Below are positions 8,600-17,464 of a stretch of DNA of 64,000 nucleotides, one piece after another. The stretch's first letter is position 1. Each line of letters begins with the position of its first letter. A program made the position numbers and the translations under genes. Where the stretch lies: the NCBI RefSeq assembly GCF_029910095.1, contig NZ_CP094526.1:7502001-7566000 (forward strand). The letters run 5' to 3'. The notes beneath the pieces are model-generated. The model was not told where the DNA came from. It was given only the letters and a program-made list of their open reading frames with translations, and did not search any database. The DNA comes from Bradyrhizobium sp. ISRA464 (GTDB taxonomy: Bacteria > Pseudomonadota > Alphaproteobacteria > Rhizobiales > Xanthobacteraceae).

Positions 8600-9781
8600 A
8601 TGCTGAAGGTGATGCGCGAGCAAATCAGTTCTGTGCCGCAGGCATTCAGACCGCTGCCCTACGATGTCGTCGCCTTGGTGCTGCAGGGCGGCGGAGCTCT
8701 AGGAGCTTATCAGGCCGGAGTCTACGAGGGCCTGCACGAAGCAGGTATCCGGCCGAACTGGTTGGCCGGCATCTCGATCGGAGCACTCAATGCGTGCATC
8801 ATCGCCGGCTCCCCTGAGGACCAGCGGATCGAGCGACTACGCGAGTTCTGGGAGACCATCTGTGCCTGTCCGGTGGGATGGCCTGCCGGCGAAGGGCTGG
8901 CTGATGCCTTGCCATTCGCTTTCGACCTACGCTCGATGCACAACGCGTTTGCCGCGATGAGGGCCTTGTTCCAGGGGCAGCCGGGCTTCTTCAAGCCGCG
9001 CTTCCCGCCCCCGTTCTGGTCGCCGTTTTCAGGCGATGGAGCGACAAGCTTCTATGACACGTCACCCCTGAACCAGACGCTGGAGAGGCTCGTCGATTTC
9101 GATCGGTTGAATTCGGGCGAGGTGCGCGTCAGCGTCGGAGCGGTCAACGTCCGCACAGGCAATCTGACCTATTTCGACACGACTGAACGCCGGCTGGGAC
9201 CGAAGCATTTCATGGCTTCCGGCGCTCTGCCGCCGGGCTTCCCCGCAGTCGAGATCGAAGGCGAACATTATTGGGATGGCGGCGTCGTCTGGAACACCCC
9301 GCTCTCGCGGGTGCTGTCCAGCGAGCCGCGTGACACGCTGACATTTCAAGTCGATCTCTGGTCGGCCAAGGGCCGTGTCCCCCACGACATGATGGAGCTG
9401 TCGAGCCGACAGAAGGACATCCAGTATTCGAGCCGCACGCGCGCCATCACGGACCAAGCGTTGCGAATGCAGAAGATGCGTCAAGCCTTGCAGCGGACGC
9501 TCGAACATTTACCGGAAACCGCAAAGCAGGATCCAGAAATCCGCGCCATCGCGGAGATGGCCCGTCGCCGCTCCTACAACATCATCCACCTGATCTACCA
9601 GTCCAAAATCTATGAGGGCCAGTCCAAGGACTACGAGTTCGGGCTGAGTGCAATGCGCGCCCACTGGCAGAGTGGACTGGACGACATCCGCCGCACCTTG
9701 GCCGACCCGCGTCGCCTCGACCCGCCAGCTCCCGAGGTCGGCATCGTCACGCACGACGTCCATCGCGCGATTGAGATCTAG
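8600..9781 (+). CDS. Patatin-like phospholipase (DUF3734 type)
   Basis: Protein of 393 residues. An N-terminal patatin domain shows the oxyanion-hole GGGALGAYQAG at about residues 30-40, the nucleophile Ser59 in GISIG and the catalytic Asp226 in YWDGG, forming the Ser-Asp dyad. The C-terminal third, with many Arg and Gln and a YQSKIYEGQSKDYEF segment, is the DUF3734 extension. Expected activity is acyl-ester hydrolysis of lipids, or possibly of short polyhydroxybutyrate esters given the 3-hydroxybutyrate dehydrogenase nearby; the latter is speculation from context. An open frame of 81 codons upstream overlaps the decarboxylase gene and was not used. Confidence 0.88.
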   Translation: MLKVMREQISSVPQAFRPLPYDVVALVLQGGGALGAYQAGVYEGLHEAGIRPNWLAGISIGALNACIIAGSPEDQRIERLREFWETICACPVGWPAGEGLADALPFAFDLRSMHNAFAAMRALFQGQPGFFKPRFPPPFWSPFSGDGATSFYDTSPLNQTLERLVDFDRLNSGEVRVSVGAVNVRTGNLTYFDTTERRLGPKHFMASGALPPGFPAVEIEGEHYWDGGVVWNTPLSRVLSSEPRDTLTFQVDLWSAKGRVPHDMMELSSRQKDIQYSSRTRAITDQALRMQKMRQALQRTLEHLPETAKQDPEIRAIAEMARRRSYNIIHLIYQSKIYEGQSKDYEFGLSAMRAHWQSGLDDIRRTLADPRRLDPPAPEVGIVTHDVHRAIEI

Positions 9782-9810
9782 CGACCCCCACACGTGTTGG
9801 AGAATGTGCC

Positions 9811-10959
9811 ATGTCAACCCTTTCCTATTCCGCTGAACAGAAGGCAAAAACCCGTCTATCTCCGTCGCGTCAGGCGATCCGGCGGGCAGCGCTCGCGTTC
9901 GCCGCGGCGCTCGGCGTCGCCGGCGCTGCCGCTTTCGGCCACTACTACGTCACGACCGGCCGCTACCTGGAAACGACCGACGACGCCTATGTCAAAGCGG
10001 ACTCCACGATCATCGCGCCAAAGGTCTCCGGCTACATCGCCGAAGTGCTGGTTTCCGACAATGAGCCGGTGAAGGCCGGCCAGCTCTTGGCGCGGATCGA
10101 CGACCGCGACTTCAAGACCGCCCTGAACCAGGCCAAGGCCGACGTTGCAGCCTCCGAAGCCGCGGTGAAGAACCTCGACGCACAGATCGAATTGCAGGAA
10201 CCGCTGATTCAGCAGCAGGCCGCCGAGGTCGACGCGACCGAAGCCAATCTGAAGTTCGCTCAGCAGGAGCGCGCCCGCTACGACGAGCTCATGAAAACTG
10301 GAGCAGGTACCGTTCAACGCGCCCAGCAGACCGACGCGGCGTTGCGCGCACAGACCGCGCAGCTGCAGCAGGGCAAGGCAGGTCTGATGGCCGCCAACAA
10401 GAAGATCGAGGTGCTCGCAACCGAACGCGCGAAGGCCGTTGCGCAGCTCGATCACGCCCGCGCCGTCGAACAGCAGGCGGCGCTGAACCTCTCTTACACG
10501 CAGATCACGGCACCGGTCGACGGCACGGTCGGCGCGCGGACGCTCCGCGTCGGCCAATATGTGCAGGCCGGAACGCAGCTAATGGCAGTGGTGCCGCTCG
10601 ATCAGGTCTATGTGGTCGCCAATTTCAAGGAAACCCAGCTTACCCATGTGCGCGATGGCCAGCCGGTCGAGCTGCGGGTCGACAGCTTCCATTCGACCAG
10701 GCTGAAGGGCCATGTCGATAGCCTCTCGCCAGCGAGCGGTCTGGAATTCGCGCTGCTGCCGCCCGACAACGCCACTGGCAACTTCACCAAGATCGTGCAG
10801 CGCGTGCCGGTGAAGATCGTGCTCGACGATCAGAGCCTGAACGGTCTGCTGCGCCCCGGCATGTCAGCCGAGCCGACCGTCAACACCAAATCGGCCGTTG
10901 TCGCCGAGCGCGAAGCCAAAAAGCGGCTCGCGTCGCGTGGCGGCGAGCCCCGCAGCTGA
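9811..10959 (+). CDS. HlyD/EmrA-type membrane fusion protein
   Basis: Periplasmic adaptor of an efflux pump, 382 residues. It has a basic N-terminus, one membrane segment at about 28-48, then the lipoyl/barrel-sandwich half motif ETTDDAYVKADSTIIAPKVSGYI, a long alpha-helical hairpin rich in Ala, Gln and Glu (about 95-235) and the closing half motif YTQITAPVDGTVGARTLRVGQYV. It lies 35 bases before the EmrB-type transporter gene, so the two should form one pump, bridging inner membrane to an outer-membrane channel not encoded here. Confidence 0.93.
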   Translation: MSTLSYSAEQKAKTRLSPSRQAIRRAALAFAAALGVAGAAAFGHYYVTTGRYLETTDDAYVKADSTIIAPKVSGYIAEVLVSDNEPVKAGQLLARIDDRDFKTALNQAKADVAASEAAVKNLDAQIELQEPLIQQQAAEVDATEANLKFAQQERARYDELMKTGAGTVQRAQQTDAALRAQTAQLQQGKAGLMAANKKIEVLATERAKAVAQLDHARAVEQQAALNLSYTQITAPVDGTVGARTLRVGQYVQAGTQLMAVVPLDQVYVVANFKETQLTHVRDGQPVELRVDSFHSTRLKGHVDSLSPASGLEFALLPPDNATGNFTKIVQRVPVKIVLDDQSLNGLLRPGMSAEPTVNTKSAVVAEREAKKRLASRGGEPRS

Positions 10960-10994
10960 ACGACGCACCCTCCCTCGCACGCGAGGAAACAACC

Positions 10995-12605
10995 ATGACG
11001 ACACTGCAAACCACCATCGATGCCGTTTCCGCGAGCGAAGGTCAGTTACCGGCCGCGGCTCCCGCTGTCTCCGCAAAAACCTGGCTCGCGGTTATCGGCG
11101 CCACGCTGGGTGCGTTCATGGCGGTGCTCAACATCCAGATCGTCAATGCCTCCCTTGCTGACATTCAGGGCGGAATCGGAGCAGGCATCGATGACGGCGG
11201 CTGGATCTCGACCTCCTACTTGATCGCCGAGATCGTCGTGATTCCGCTCTCAGGCTGGCTTGCCCAGGTGTTCTCGGTCCGCATCTATCTCCTCACCAAC
11301 GCCTTCCTGTTCCTGGTGTTCTCGGCGGGCTGCGCGCTCGCGCAGGACCTGCCGCAGATGATCACGCTACGTGCCGTGCAGGGCTTTACCGGCGGCGTGC
11401 TGATCCCCATGGCGTTCACGCTCATCATCACGCTCTTGCCGAAGGCGAAGCAGCCGATCGGGCTCGCGATGTTCGCGATATCAGCGACATTCGCTCCCGC
11501 GATCGGTCCGACCATCGGGGGCTATCTCACCGAGAATTTCGGCTGGGAATACGTCTTCTATGTCAACGTCGTGCCCGGCGCGATCATGATCGCCATGCTG
11601 TTCTTCTCGCTGGAAGCGGCGCCCATGAAGCTGTCGCTGCTGCGCGAGGGCGACTGGGCCGGCATCATCACCATGGCGATCGGCCTCGCCGCGCTGCAGA
11701 CCGTGCTGGAAGAAGGCAACAAGGACGACTGGTTCGGCTCGCCTTTCATCGTTCGGCTGGCCGTGATCACTACCGTCGCGTTGACGCTGTTCCTCGCAAT
11801 CGAGCTGACCGCGAGGAAGCCGTTGCTCAACTTGCGCATCCTGCTGCGCCGCAATTTCGGCTTCGGCGTGCTCGCGAACTTCCTGCTCGGCGTCGCACTC
11901 TATGGCTCCGTCTATATCCTGCCGGTCTATCTGTCCCGCATCCAGGGCTACAACTCCGAGCAGATCGGCATGGTGCTGGCCTGGACCGGCTTGCCGCAGC
12001 TCGTGCTGATCCCGCTGGTGCCGCGACTGATGCAGCGCATCGACCCGCGGATCGTGATCGGCATCGGCTTTGCACTGTTCGCCGCCTCCAACTTCATGAA
12101 CATCTATATGACCAGCGACTATGCGGCGGACCAGCTGTTCTGGCCCAACGTGGTCCGTGCTGTTGGGCAGGCCCTTTGTTTCGCGCCGCTTTCGGCGGTC
12201 GCGACCGCCGGAATCGAGCAGGAGAACGCGGGGTCCGCGTCTGCCTTGTTCAACATGATGCGCAACCTCGGTGGCGCAATCGGCATCGCCGCGTTGCAGA
12301 CGCTGCTCACCAAGCGCGAGCAATATCACTCCAACGTGCTCTCGCAGCAGGTCACGATGTTCGAGCAGGCGACCCGTACCCGGCTCGATCAGCTTACGCA
12401 GTATTTCATGAGCCACGGCGTAATCGACCGTGTCGACGCCGTCCACCACGCCTACGTCGCGATCGGCAAGGTCATTCAGAAGCAGGCCTTCATCCTCGGC
12501 TTCAGCGATACCTTCTATCTGCTCGGCGTCTCACAGATCGTCGCCCTGATCGCGGCGCTCATGCTCACCAAGCCCGACCGCCTCGATGCAGGCGGCGCCC
12601 ACTGA
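10995..12605 (+). CDS. MFS drug transporter, DHA2 (EmrB) family
   Basis: Inner-membrane transporter of 536 residues with about 14 hydrophobic segments. The family signatures of proton-driven DHA2 exporters are visible: LNIQIVNASLADIQGG in helix 1, the motif-A region around helices 2-3, and motif C in helix 5 (FAISATFAPAIGPTIGGYL). The GGWISTSYLIAE segment is typical of EmrB-like proteins. Together with the preceding HlyD protein it should export hydrophobic toxic compounds or metabolites. An ACGAGGAAACAACC leader gives an adequate ribosome site. Confidence 0.93.
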   Translation: MTTLQTTIDAVSASEGQLPAAAPAVSAKTWLAVIGATLGAFMAVLNIQIVNASLADIQGGIGAGIDDGGWISTSYLIAEIVVIPLSGWLAQVFSVRIYLLTNAFLFLVFSAGCALAQDLPQMITLRAVQGFTGGVLIPMAFTLIITLLPKAKQPIGLAMFAISATFAPAIGPTIGGYLTENFGWEYVFYVNVVPGAIMIAMLFFSLEAAPMKLSLLREGDWAGIITMAIGLAALQTVLEEGNKDDWFGSPFIVRLAVITTVALTLFLAIELTARKPLLNLRILLRRNFGFGVLANFLLGVALYGSVYILPVYLSRIQGYNSEQIGMVLAWTGLPQLVLIPLVPRLMQRIDPRIVIGIGFALFAASNFMNIYMTSDYAADQLFWPNVVRAVGQALCFAPLSAVATAGIEQENAGSASALFNMMRNLGGAIGIAALQTLLTKREQYHSNVLSQQVTMFEQATRTRLDQLTQYFMSHGVIDRVDAVHHAYVAIGKVIQKQAFILGFSDTFYLLGVSQIVALIAALMLTKPDRLDAGGAH

Positions 12606-12634
12606 CCATCTTCAACCCCGAAAGGAGAACGACC

Positions 12635-13099
12635 ATGAAGCCCCGCATGAATTTCTTTCAGGCCGCGCCTGAGGGCATCAAAGCGCTTACGGCTGTGGAG
12701 ACCCAAATCCAGTCATCCGGACTCGAACAGTCGCTGATCGAGCTGGTCAGGACTCGCGCCTCGCAGATCAACGGCTGTGCCTTCTGCATCAACATGCACA
12801 CCCAGGATGCGCGCAAGCATGGCGAAACCGAGCAGCGGCTGTATCTCCTGAACGCCTGGCGCGAGGCACCACTCTATACCGATCGTGAACGTGCGGCGCT
12901 GGCCTGGACTGAGGCGGTGACGCTGATCTCCGAAACGCATGCGCCCGACGATGCTTATGAGGAGCTGCGCAAGCATTTCTCCGAGGCAGAGGCCGTGAAC
13001 CTGACCATCCTGATCGGAACCATCAACGCTTGGAACAGGCTTGCGATTTCCTTCCGCGCGGTGCCGCCGGTCAAGGCCAAGGCGGCGACGGCCGCTTGA
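12635..13099 (+). CDS. Carboxymuconolactone decarboxylase/AhpD-like protein
   Basis: Small all-helical protein of 154 residues. The redox motif CAFC (Cys48, Cys51) followed by His55 is that of AhpD-like alkylhydroperoxidase proteins rather than true gamma-carboxymuconolactone decarboxylases, which lack the Cys pair. An AAAGGAG precedes the ATG. Likely role: peroxide or radical protection alongside the efflux pump and flavoprotein in the same run. Confidence 0.88.
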   Translation: MKPRMNFFQAAPEGIKALTAVETQIQSSGLEQSLIELVRTRASQINGCAFCINMHTQDARKHGETEQRLYLLNAWREAPLYTDRERAALAWTEAVTLISETHAPDDAYEELRKHFSEAEAVNLTILIGTINAWNRLAISFRAVPPVKAKAATAA

Positions 13100-13142
13100 T
13101 TCTGCGTGAGTTTCATTTCTCTAGCATCGAAAGGAATTCCCC

Positions 13143-13925
13143 ATGTTGAAGGGAAAAGCAGCAATCGTCACCGGATCGACCAGCGGCATCGGCCTGGGCA
13201 TCGCGAAAGAATTGGCCAAGCTCGGCACCGACCTGGTTATGAACGGCCTTGGTGACGCCGGCGGGATCGAGGCAATCCGCAGCAGCGTCGAACGTGAGCA
13301 CAGCGTGCGCGTCGTCTACGATGGTGCGGATATGTCAAAGGGAGAAGCTGTACGCGGATTGATTGCGGCGACGATCGAGAAATTCGGACGCCTCGACATC
13401 CTGGTGAACAACGCCGGCATTCAGTTTACCGCTCCGGTGGAGGAGTTTCCCGCTGCCAAGTGGAATGCGATCCTGGAGATCAATCTGTCGGCTGCGTTTC
13501 ATGGAATTGCAGCGGCGGTACCCCAGATGAAAAAGCAGCGCTGGGGAAGAATCGTCAACATTGCCTCAACGCACGGCCTCGTCGCCTCAACTCATAAAGC
13601 CGCCTACGTTGCAGCCAAGCACGGGCTGGTTGGCCTGACCAAGGTGGTTGGCCTCGAGACCGCCGGCAGCGGCGTGACCTGCAACGCGGTCTGTCCGGGT
13701 TGGGTGCGAACACCCCTGGTCGAAAAGCAGATCAGCGACATCGCTGCGCAAAGAAGCATTAGTCAGAAGGAGGCGGCCAATGAGCTTCTTGCTGAGAAGC
13801 AGCCCTCTCTGGATTTCGCGTCGGCCTCGCAGCTTGGCGGCACTGTGGCTTTCCTCTGTTCGCCTGCGGCAGACCAGATCACAGGCACGACGATCTCCGT
13901 CGATGGTGGCTGGACCGCACAGTAG
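13143..13925 (+). CDS. bdhA: 3-hydroxybutyrate dehydrogenase (SDR)
   Basis: Short-chain dehydrogenase of 260 residues with the closest resemblance to D-3-hydroxybutyrate dehydrogenase: TGSTSGIGLGIA for NAD binding, NNAGIQ, and catalytic Ser142, Tyr155 and Lys159 (YVAAK). The region after the active site (CPGWVRTPLVEKQI, then AAQRSISQKEAANELLAEKQPS) is the substrate lid typical of that enzyme. It interconverts 3-hydroxybutyrate and acetoacetate with NAD, linking polyhydroxybutyrate breakdown to the acetoacetate decarboxylase encoded upstream. Confidence 0.88.
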   Translation: MLKGKAAIVTGSTSGIGLGIAKELAKLGTDLVMNGLGDAGGIEAIRSSVEREHSVRVVYDGADMSKGEAVRGLIAATIEKFGRLDILVNNAGIQFTAPVEEFPAAKWNAILEINLSAAFHGIAAAVPQMKKQRWGRIVNIASTHGLVASTHKAAYVAAKHGLVGLTKVVGLETAGSGVTCNAVCPGWVRTPLVEKQISDIAAQRSISQKEAANELLAEKQPSLDFASASQLGGTVAFLCSPAADQITGTTISVDGGWTAQ

Positions 13926-13982
13926 CGGAGGTAGCACCGCGGCATTGATCGCCACTTCAACAGAGAACATGGAGGCCCCGTC

Positions 13983-14693
13983 ATGGGTGCAAAGCAGAAG
14001 GTCGCCATTATCACCGGCGCGTCGCAGGGAATCGGCGAAGCATTGGTCAGGGCATACCGCGATCGCAATTTTCGCGTTGTCGCGAATTCCCGCTCGATCA
14101 GGCAGCCATCCGATCCGGATATCCTGGCGGTTGCCGGGGACATCACCGATTCGAAGACCGCGGAACGCATCGTATCGCAGGCGATCGAGCGCTTCGGCCG
14201 CGTAGACGCCCTCATCAACAACGCTGGCATCTTCATCGCAAAGCCATTCACCGATTATACGGACGAAGACTATGCCAGCTTGCTAGGGATCAATCTCGAC
14301 GGCTTTTTCCATGTCACGCGTCGCGCAGCCAAGGAGATGCTGAGGCAGGGATCCGGGCATATCGTGCAGATCACGACCAGCCTCGATGAACACGCGGTCA
14401 GCAGCGTGCCCTCGGCCCTGGCGGCCCTTACGAAGGGCGGTTTGAACGCGGTGACCAAGTCGCTCGCGATCGAGTATGCGAGCAAGGGTATCCGCGTCAA
14501 CGCTGTGGCGCCTGGAGCGGTCAAGACGCCGATGCACGCACCTGAAATGTACGACTTCCTGGCCAAGCTGCATCCGGTCGGACGGATGGGAGAGGTGCGA
14601 GATGTTGTCGATGCAGTGCTCTACCTCGAAGGTGCCGCCTTCACCACCGGCGAGATCCTGCACGTGGACGGCGGACAGAGCGCCGGACATTAA
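13983..14693 (+). CDS. SDR-family protein lacking the catalytic tyrosine
   Basis: Classical SDR fold, 236 residues: TGASQGIGEA cofactor loop, NNAGIF, and the C-terminal GEILHVDGGQSAGH. The usual YxxxK is missing: Lys151 is present in LAALTKGGL but the position four residues before it is Ala147, in SVPSALAALTKGG. Ser is available at about 133. Without the tyrosine, normal hydride transfer chemistry is doubtful; it may bind cofactor without turnover or use another acid. It follows 3-hydroxybutyrate dehydrogenase on the same strand by 57 bases. Confidence 0.8.
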   Translation: MGAKQKVAIITGASQGIGEALVRAYRDRNFRVVANSRSIRQPSDPDILAVAGDITDSKTAERIVSQAIERFGRVDALINNAGIFIAKPFTDYTDEDYASLLGINLDGFFHVTRRAAKEMLRQGSGHIVQITTSLDEHAVSSVPSALAALTKGGLNAVTKSLAIEYASKGIRVNAVAPGAVKTPMHAPEMYDFLAKLHPVGRMGEVRDVVDAVLYLEGAAFTTGEILHVDGGQSAGH

Positions 14694-14759
14694 GAGGAAT
14701 GTCGTGCCGCCCGCATCGGCGGAGCGGGTCGACACCTGGAACTTAGAGGCTAGCTTGCA

Positions 14760-16091
14760 ATGACGGTCGCATTTCGATCATCTCGGCCTGACTTCGAGGC
14801 TTCAGCGCGCGAAGTAGCTTTGGATACGATCGCGCTGACCGCCAAGCTGTTGTTTGCGCACGGGCAGACGACCGAGCGGACGGTAGTCACCACCGAACGC
14901 CTTGGACGCGCTCTGGGCGCGCCGGCGAAGGTGCTGCCAGATTGGGACAAGATTACCGTCGAGCTCGAAGGCACATCCTTGTCCCGGATTGTTCCCGCCA
15001 AGCCGCTCGGCATGGACATGAACAGGGTGCTGGCCATCATGTCCATTGTGGACCGGCTGTGCGACGGCACGCTACATACTGAAGAAGCATGGCCGGCACT
15101 GTTATCGGCCGGAAACTTGCCCCCCGTGTCCACGTTGCATTTCACCTCATTTGCAGCCATCGGCGCGGCGTCGCTTGGGGTGATCTTCGGCGCGCTCGAT
15201 ATCACGAGCCTGATGCTCATCGCAGCGAGCGCCTCCCTCGGCGCGCTCGTCCGCCGCTGGCTGTCAGGCTTCAGCAGCAATCCTTTTATCCAGCCGCTTT
15301 GTGCCGCCCTCATCGCCGGTATTGTGGCGGCCGTTTCCGCTATCAGCTTGCATCAGCCGATCGCAAGCACTCTCGTCGCCTTCTGTCCCTGCATGGTGGT
15401 GGTGCCCGGTCCGCATCTTCTCAACGGTGCGATCGATCTCGTACGCACGCGGATCGCGCTCGGCATTGCGCGCCTGACGTACGCCGGCACGATCGTGCTT
15501 ATGATCTGCTTCGGCCTGCTATTGGGCTTCACCGCAGGCGGCGCAGCCCTACCGACCGCGACGCCGGACGCTCCCGTGCCGCTCCTGGCCGACGTGATTG
15601 CGGCAGGATGCGCCGTCGCGTCCTTTGGCACTTTCTTCTCGATGCCGTGGCGCATGCTGCCCTTGCCCATCGCAGCTGGTATGCTCGGCCATGCGGCACA
15701 CTGGGCGCTGATCTCGCTCTTGGGTGCGAATGTCGCGACCGGAGCGCTCGTCGCCTGTATTCTGGTCAGCATCATCGTCACACCGGTCGTCGACCGCCTG
15801 CATCTGCCCTTCGCTGCGCTCGGCTTCTCTGCTGTCGTCTCGATGATGCCAGGCTTCTTTCTGTTCGAGGCGGCGAGCGCCCTTGTCGAGCTGGTCGCGA
15901 TGGGGCCGCGTGCGCCGGTAGCTCTGCTGACGAACATCGCCGCGAACGGCGCCACGGCATTTCTGGTCATACTGGCCATGACGTTCGGGTTGATCCTACC
16001 ACGCATGCTGCTTGAAGGCCGTGACGTGGCACGCAGCGCTACCATTAAGAGCCCGAAAGCGCGGAAAATCGTAGAACAGCGTAGGAAATAG
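14760..16091 (+). CDS. Threonine/serine exporter family protein (ThrE-like)
   Basis: Membrane protein of 443 residues with a soluble N-terminal domain of about 110 residues (FEASAREVALDTIALTAKLL, TTERLGRALG) and about ten hydrophobic helices. This is the DUF1212 plus DUF3815 layout of ThrE, fused as one chain. Expected job: export of threonine, serine or similar small polar metabolites. It lies 66 bases after the SDR gene and ends the plus-strand run. Confidence 0.82.
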   Translation: MTVAFRSSRPDFEASAREVALDTIALTAKLLFAHGQTTERTVVTTERLGRALGAPAKVLPDWDKITVELEGTSLSRIVPAKPLGMDMNRVLAIMSIVDRLCDGTLHTEEAWPALLSAGNLPPVSTLHFTSFAAIGAASLGVIFGALDITSLMLIAASASLGALVRRWLSGFSSNPFIQPLCAALIAGIVAAVSAISLHQPIASTLVAFCPCMVVVPGPHLLNGAIDLVRTRIALGIARLTYAGTIVLMICFGLLLGFTAGGAALPTATPDAPVPLLADVIAAGCAVASFGTFFSMPWRMLPLPIAAGMLGHAAHWALISLLGANVATGALVACILVSIIVTPVVDRLHLPFAALGFSAVVSMMPGFFLFEAASALVELVAMGPRAPVALLTNIAANGATAFLVILAMTFGLILPRMLLEGRDVARSATIKSPKARKIVEQRRK

Positions 16092-16247
16092 TTGGGAATG
16101 CGTAGCGGGGGGCGATTCATCTGATTCCCCCCTCCCCCCTCGCGCTTGTTTACACCATCATACGGCAACGAAAAGCCGCCTAGCGTCCGGCGCTCGTTTC
16201 ACTGACGCGGCGACGAAGCTTCGGCGGCGTGACCGCACTGAATGGGT

Positions 16248-16571
16248 TCAATTTCTCGAGCACACGACAGTGTGATGGTGCTGCGGACACAACGCTTGCC
16301 TGAGGCATGTATGACGCACCAAGAGTAGCAGTGCGGCATTCTTGCTCACCTTGCCGACACTGACATCGAGAGGCTCGCCAAGCGGCACCGGGCGCAGAAA
16401 TTCGGTCCGGTAGGAAAAGACCCGGAAACCCGGTGGGGCATGGCCATCGATCTCCACGGCAGCAAGCCCGGCGAGCACGCCTCCCTGGACCGTCTCGAAC
16501 GGCCCTGAGACCTCCGGCGTGGCGCGATCGTGACCGGAGGCCAGCCGCTCAACGACGGGACTTGACGTCAT
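16248..16571 (-). pseudogene. Truncated acyl-CoA thioesterase-like remnant
   Basis: About 95 residues resemble the N-terminal hotdog half of the thioesterase-like superfamily: GPFETVQGGVLAGLAAVEID, then FSYRTEFLRPVPLGEPLDVSVG. The full-length relative encoded at about 23.8 kb has the matching GPFAGLQGGAVAGLLTSELE. Here the frame dissolves after VRHTC into unrelated sequence, and the second hotdog half is missing. Confidence 0.55.
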
Positions 16572-16600
16572 CGCTCAACGGTTACTGGTCGAAATACTGG

Positions 16601-17464
16601 CTAAAAGAATACAAGCGCCCTCACCTCGATGCTCTCACGCGGGGGAATGTCGGCGTGGGGAGTCGGATCAATGAAGCCGGTATGCGGTACGAAGCGCGCC
16701 CGTCCATCCCTGGCAGAGTCGTAGCACTTGAACACAAGCACTTCGGTCTCGTGCATATCAGGCGCATAAAACCATCGATGTTGTTGGCGACAGACCAGAC
16801 CATAAAATTCGCCGGTCCGATCCGGATAGACAATGTCGGTTGCGACCAGATCGTCTGAATTGATGCTGGTGGCATCGCAGAGTGCGAGTGGAGCGTCGCG
16901 CAGCGGGCCGCGTATCGGGCGCCAGACATTTACAATCGAGAAGCGGCGACGAAGCAGCGCCTCGGCCTCCTCGCCCATGAGATCGCGAACGCGCTGGGGA
17001 CCGGACTTTTCGGTATAGTCGCCGTGAACTCTTGCGGAGGGCTGTCGCGGAATCCCGGGTGTACGATCAATCCGATCGATGACCCGGCGCCGAACGGTGT
17101 GATCGAAGATCACGACTCTCTCTGCATCGCAGACGCTGGCGATCAGCTGCTCGATTTCCGGATAGAGAATTCGACGCAATTGACTTTCATCATAGAAGTC
17201 CGCGACCGCGCTTTGATGCGAAGCCAGCAGAAAACCTTCGCGATCGAGCGACAAATCAAGCGGGCCGCTCCGCATGTCATGTATTAGGACCGAACGGCCT
17301 TCATATTCCGCGCTCGATGCGGATACGCCTGATGGCGGCCGGAATGTGTAATAACGGGGCTTTGTCATGCCCGGCTTTAAGTAGTGAAGAACGCCCTCGA
17401 CGTAAGGGCGGCCGGCACAGTTCTTGGGCTGCATTGCTTGCTCCATCGGGACGTCGCGGCTCAT
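16601..17464 (-). CDS. CmcJ/NvfI family oxidoreductase
   Basis: Protein of 287 residues with the signatures of the CmcJ/NvfI family, which includes the helper of cephamycin 7-methoxylation and fungal Fe(II)/2-oxoglutarate-type tailoring enzymes: VIFDHTVRRR, VHGDYTEKSGPQRV, NVWRPIRGPLRDAPLALCD, FYAPDMHETEVLVFKCYDS and PPRESIEVRALVFF. His and Asp in VHGDYT and the later PHTGF His are plausible iron ligands. The first ATG overlaps the upstream GST stop as ATGA, indicating translational coupling. Its natural substrate here is unknown; GST, hydratase and MFS neighbours suggest catabolism of an aromatic or secondary metabolite. Confidence 0.82.
   Translation of the reverse strand: MSRDVPMEQAMQPKNCAGRPYVEGVLHYLKPGMTKPRYYTFRPPSGVSASSAEYEGRSVLIHDMRSGPLDLSLDREGFLLASHQSAVADFYDESQLRRILYPEIEQLIASVCDAERVVIFDHTVRRRVIDRIDRTPGIPRQPSARVHGDYTEKSGPQRVRDLMGEEAEALLRRRFSIVNVWRPIRGPLRDAPLALCDATSINSDDLVATDIVYPDRTGEFYGLVCRQQHRWFYAPDMHETEVLVFKCYDSARDGRARFVPHTGFIDPTPHADIPPRESIEVRALVFF

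Noticed and set aside
11481..12449. 322-codon open frame antisense to the EmrB gene
   Set aside because: Composition (many Arg, His, Gln) is typical of a shadow frame in GC-rich DNA, and the opposite strand encodes a well-conserved transporter.
16120..16140. C-rich run after the ThrE-like gene as a terminator
   Set aside because: No inverted repeat could be formed around it.
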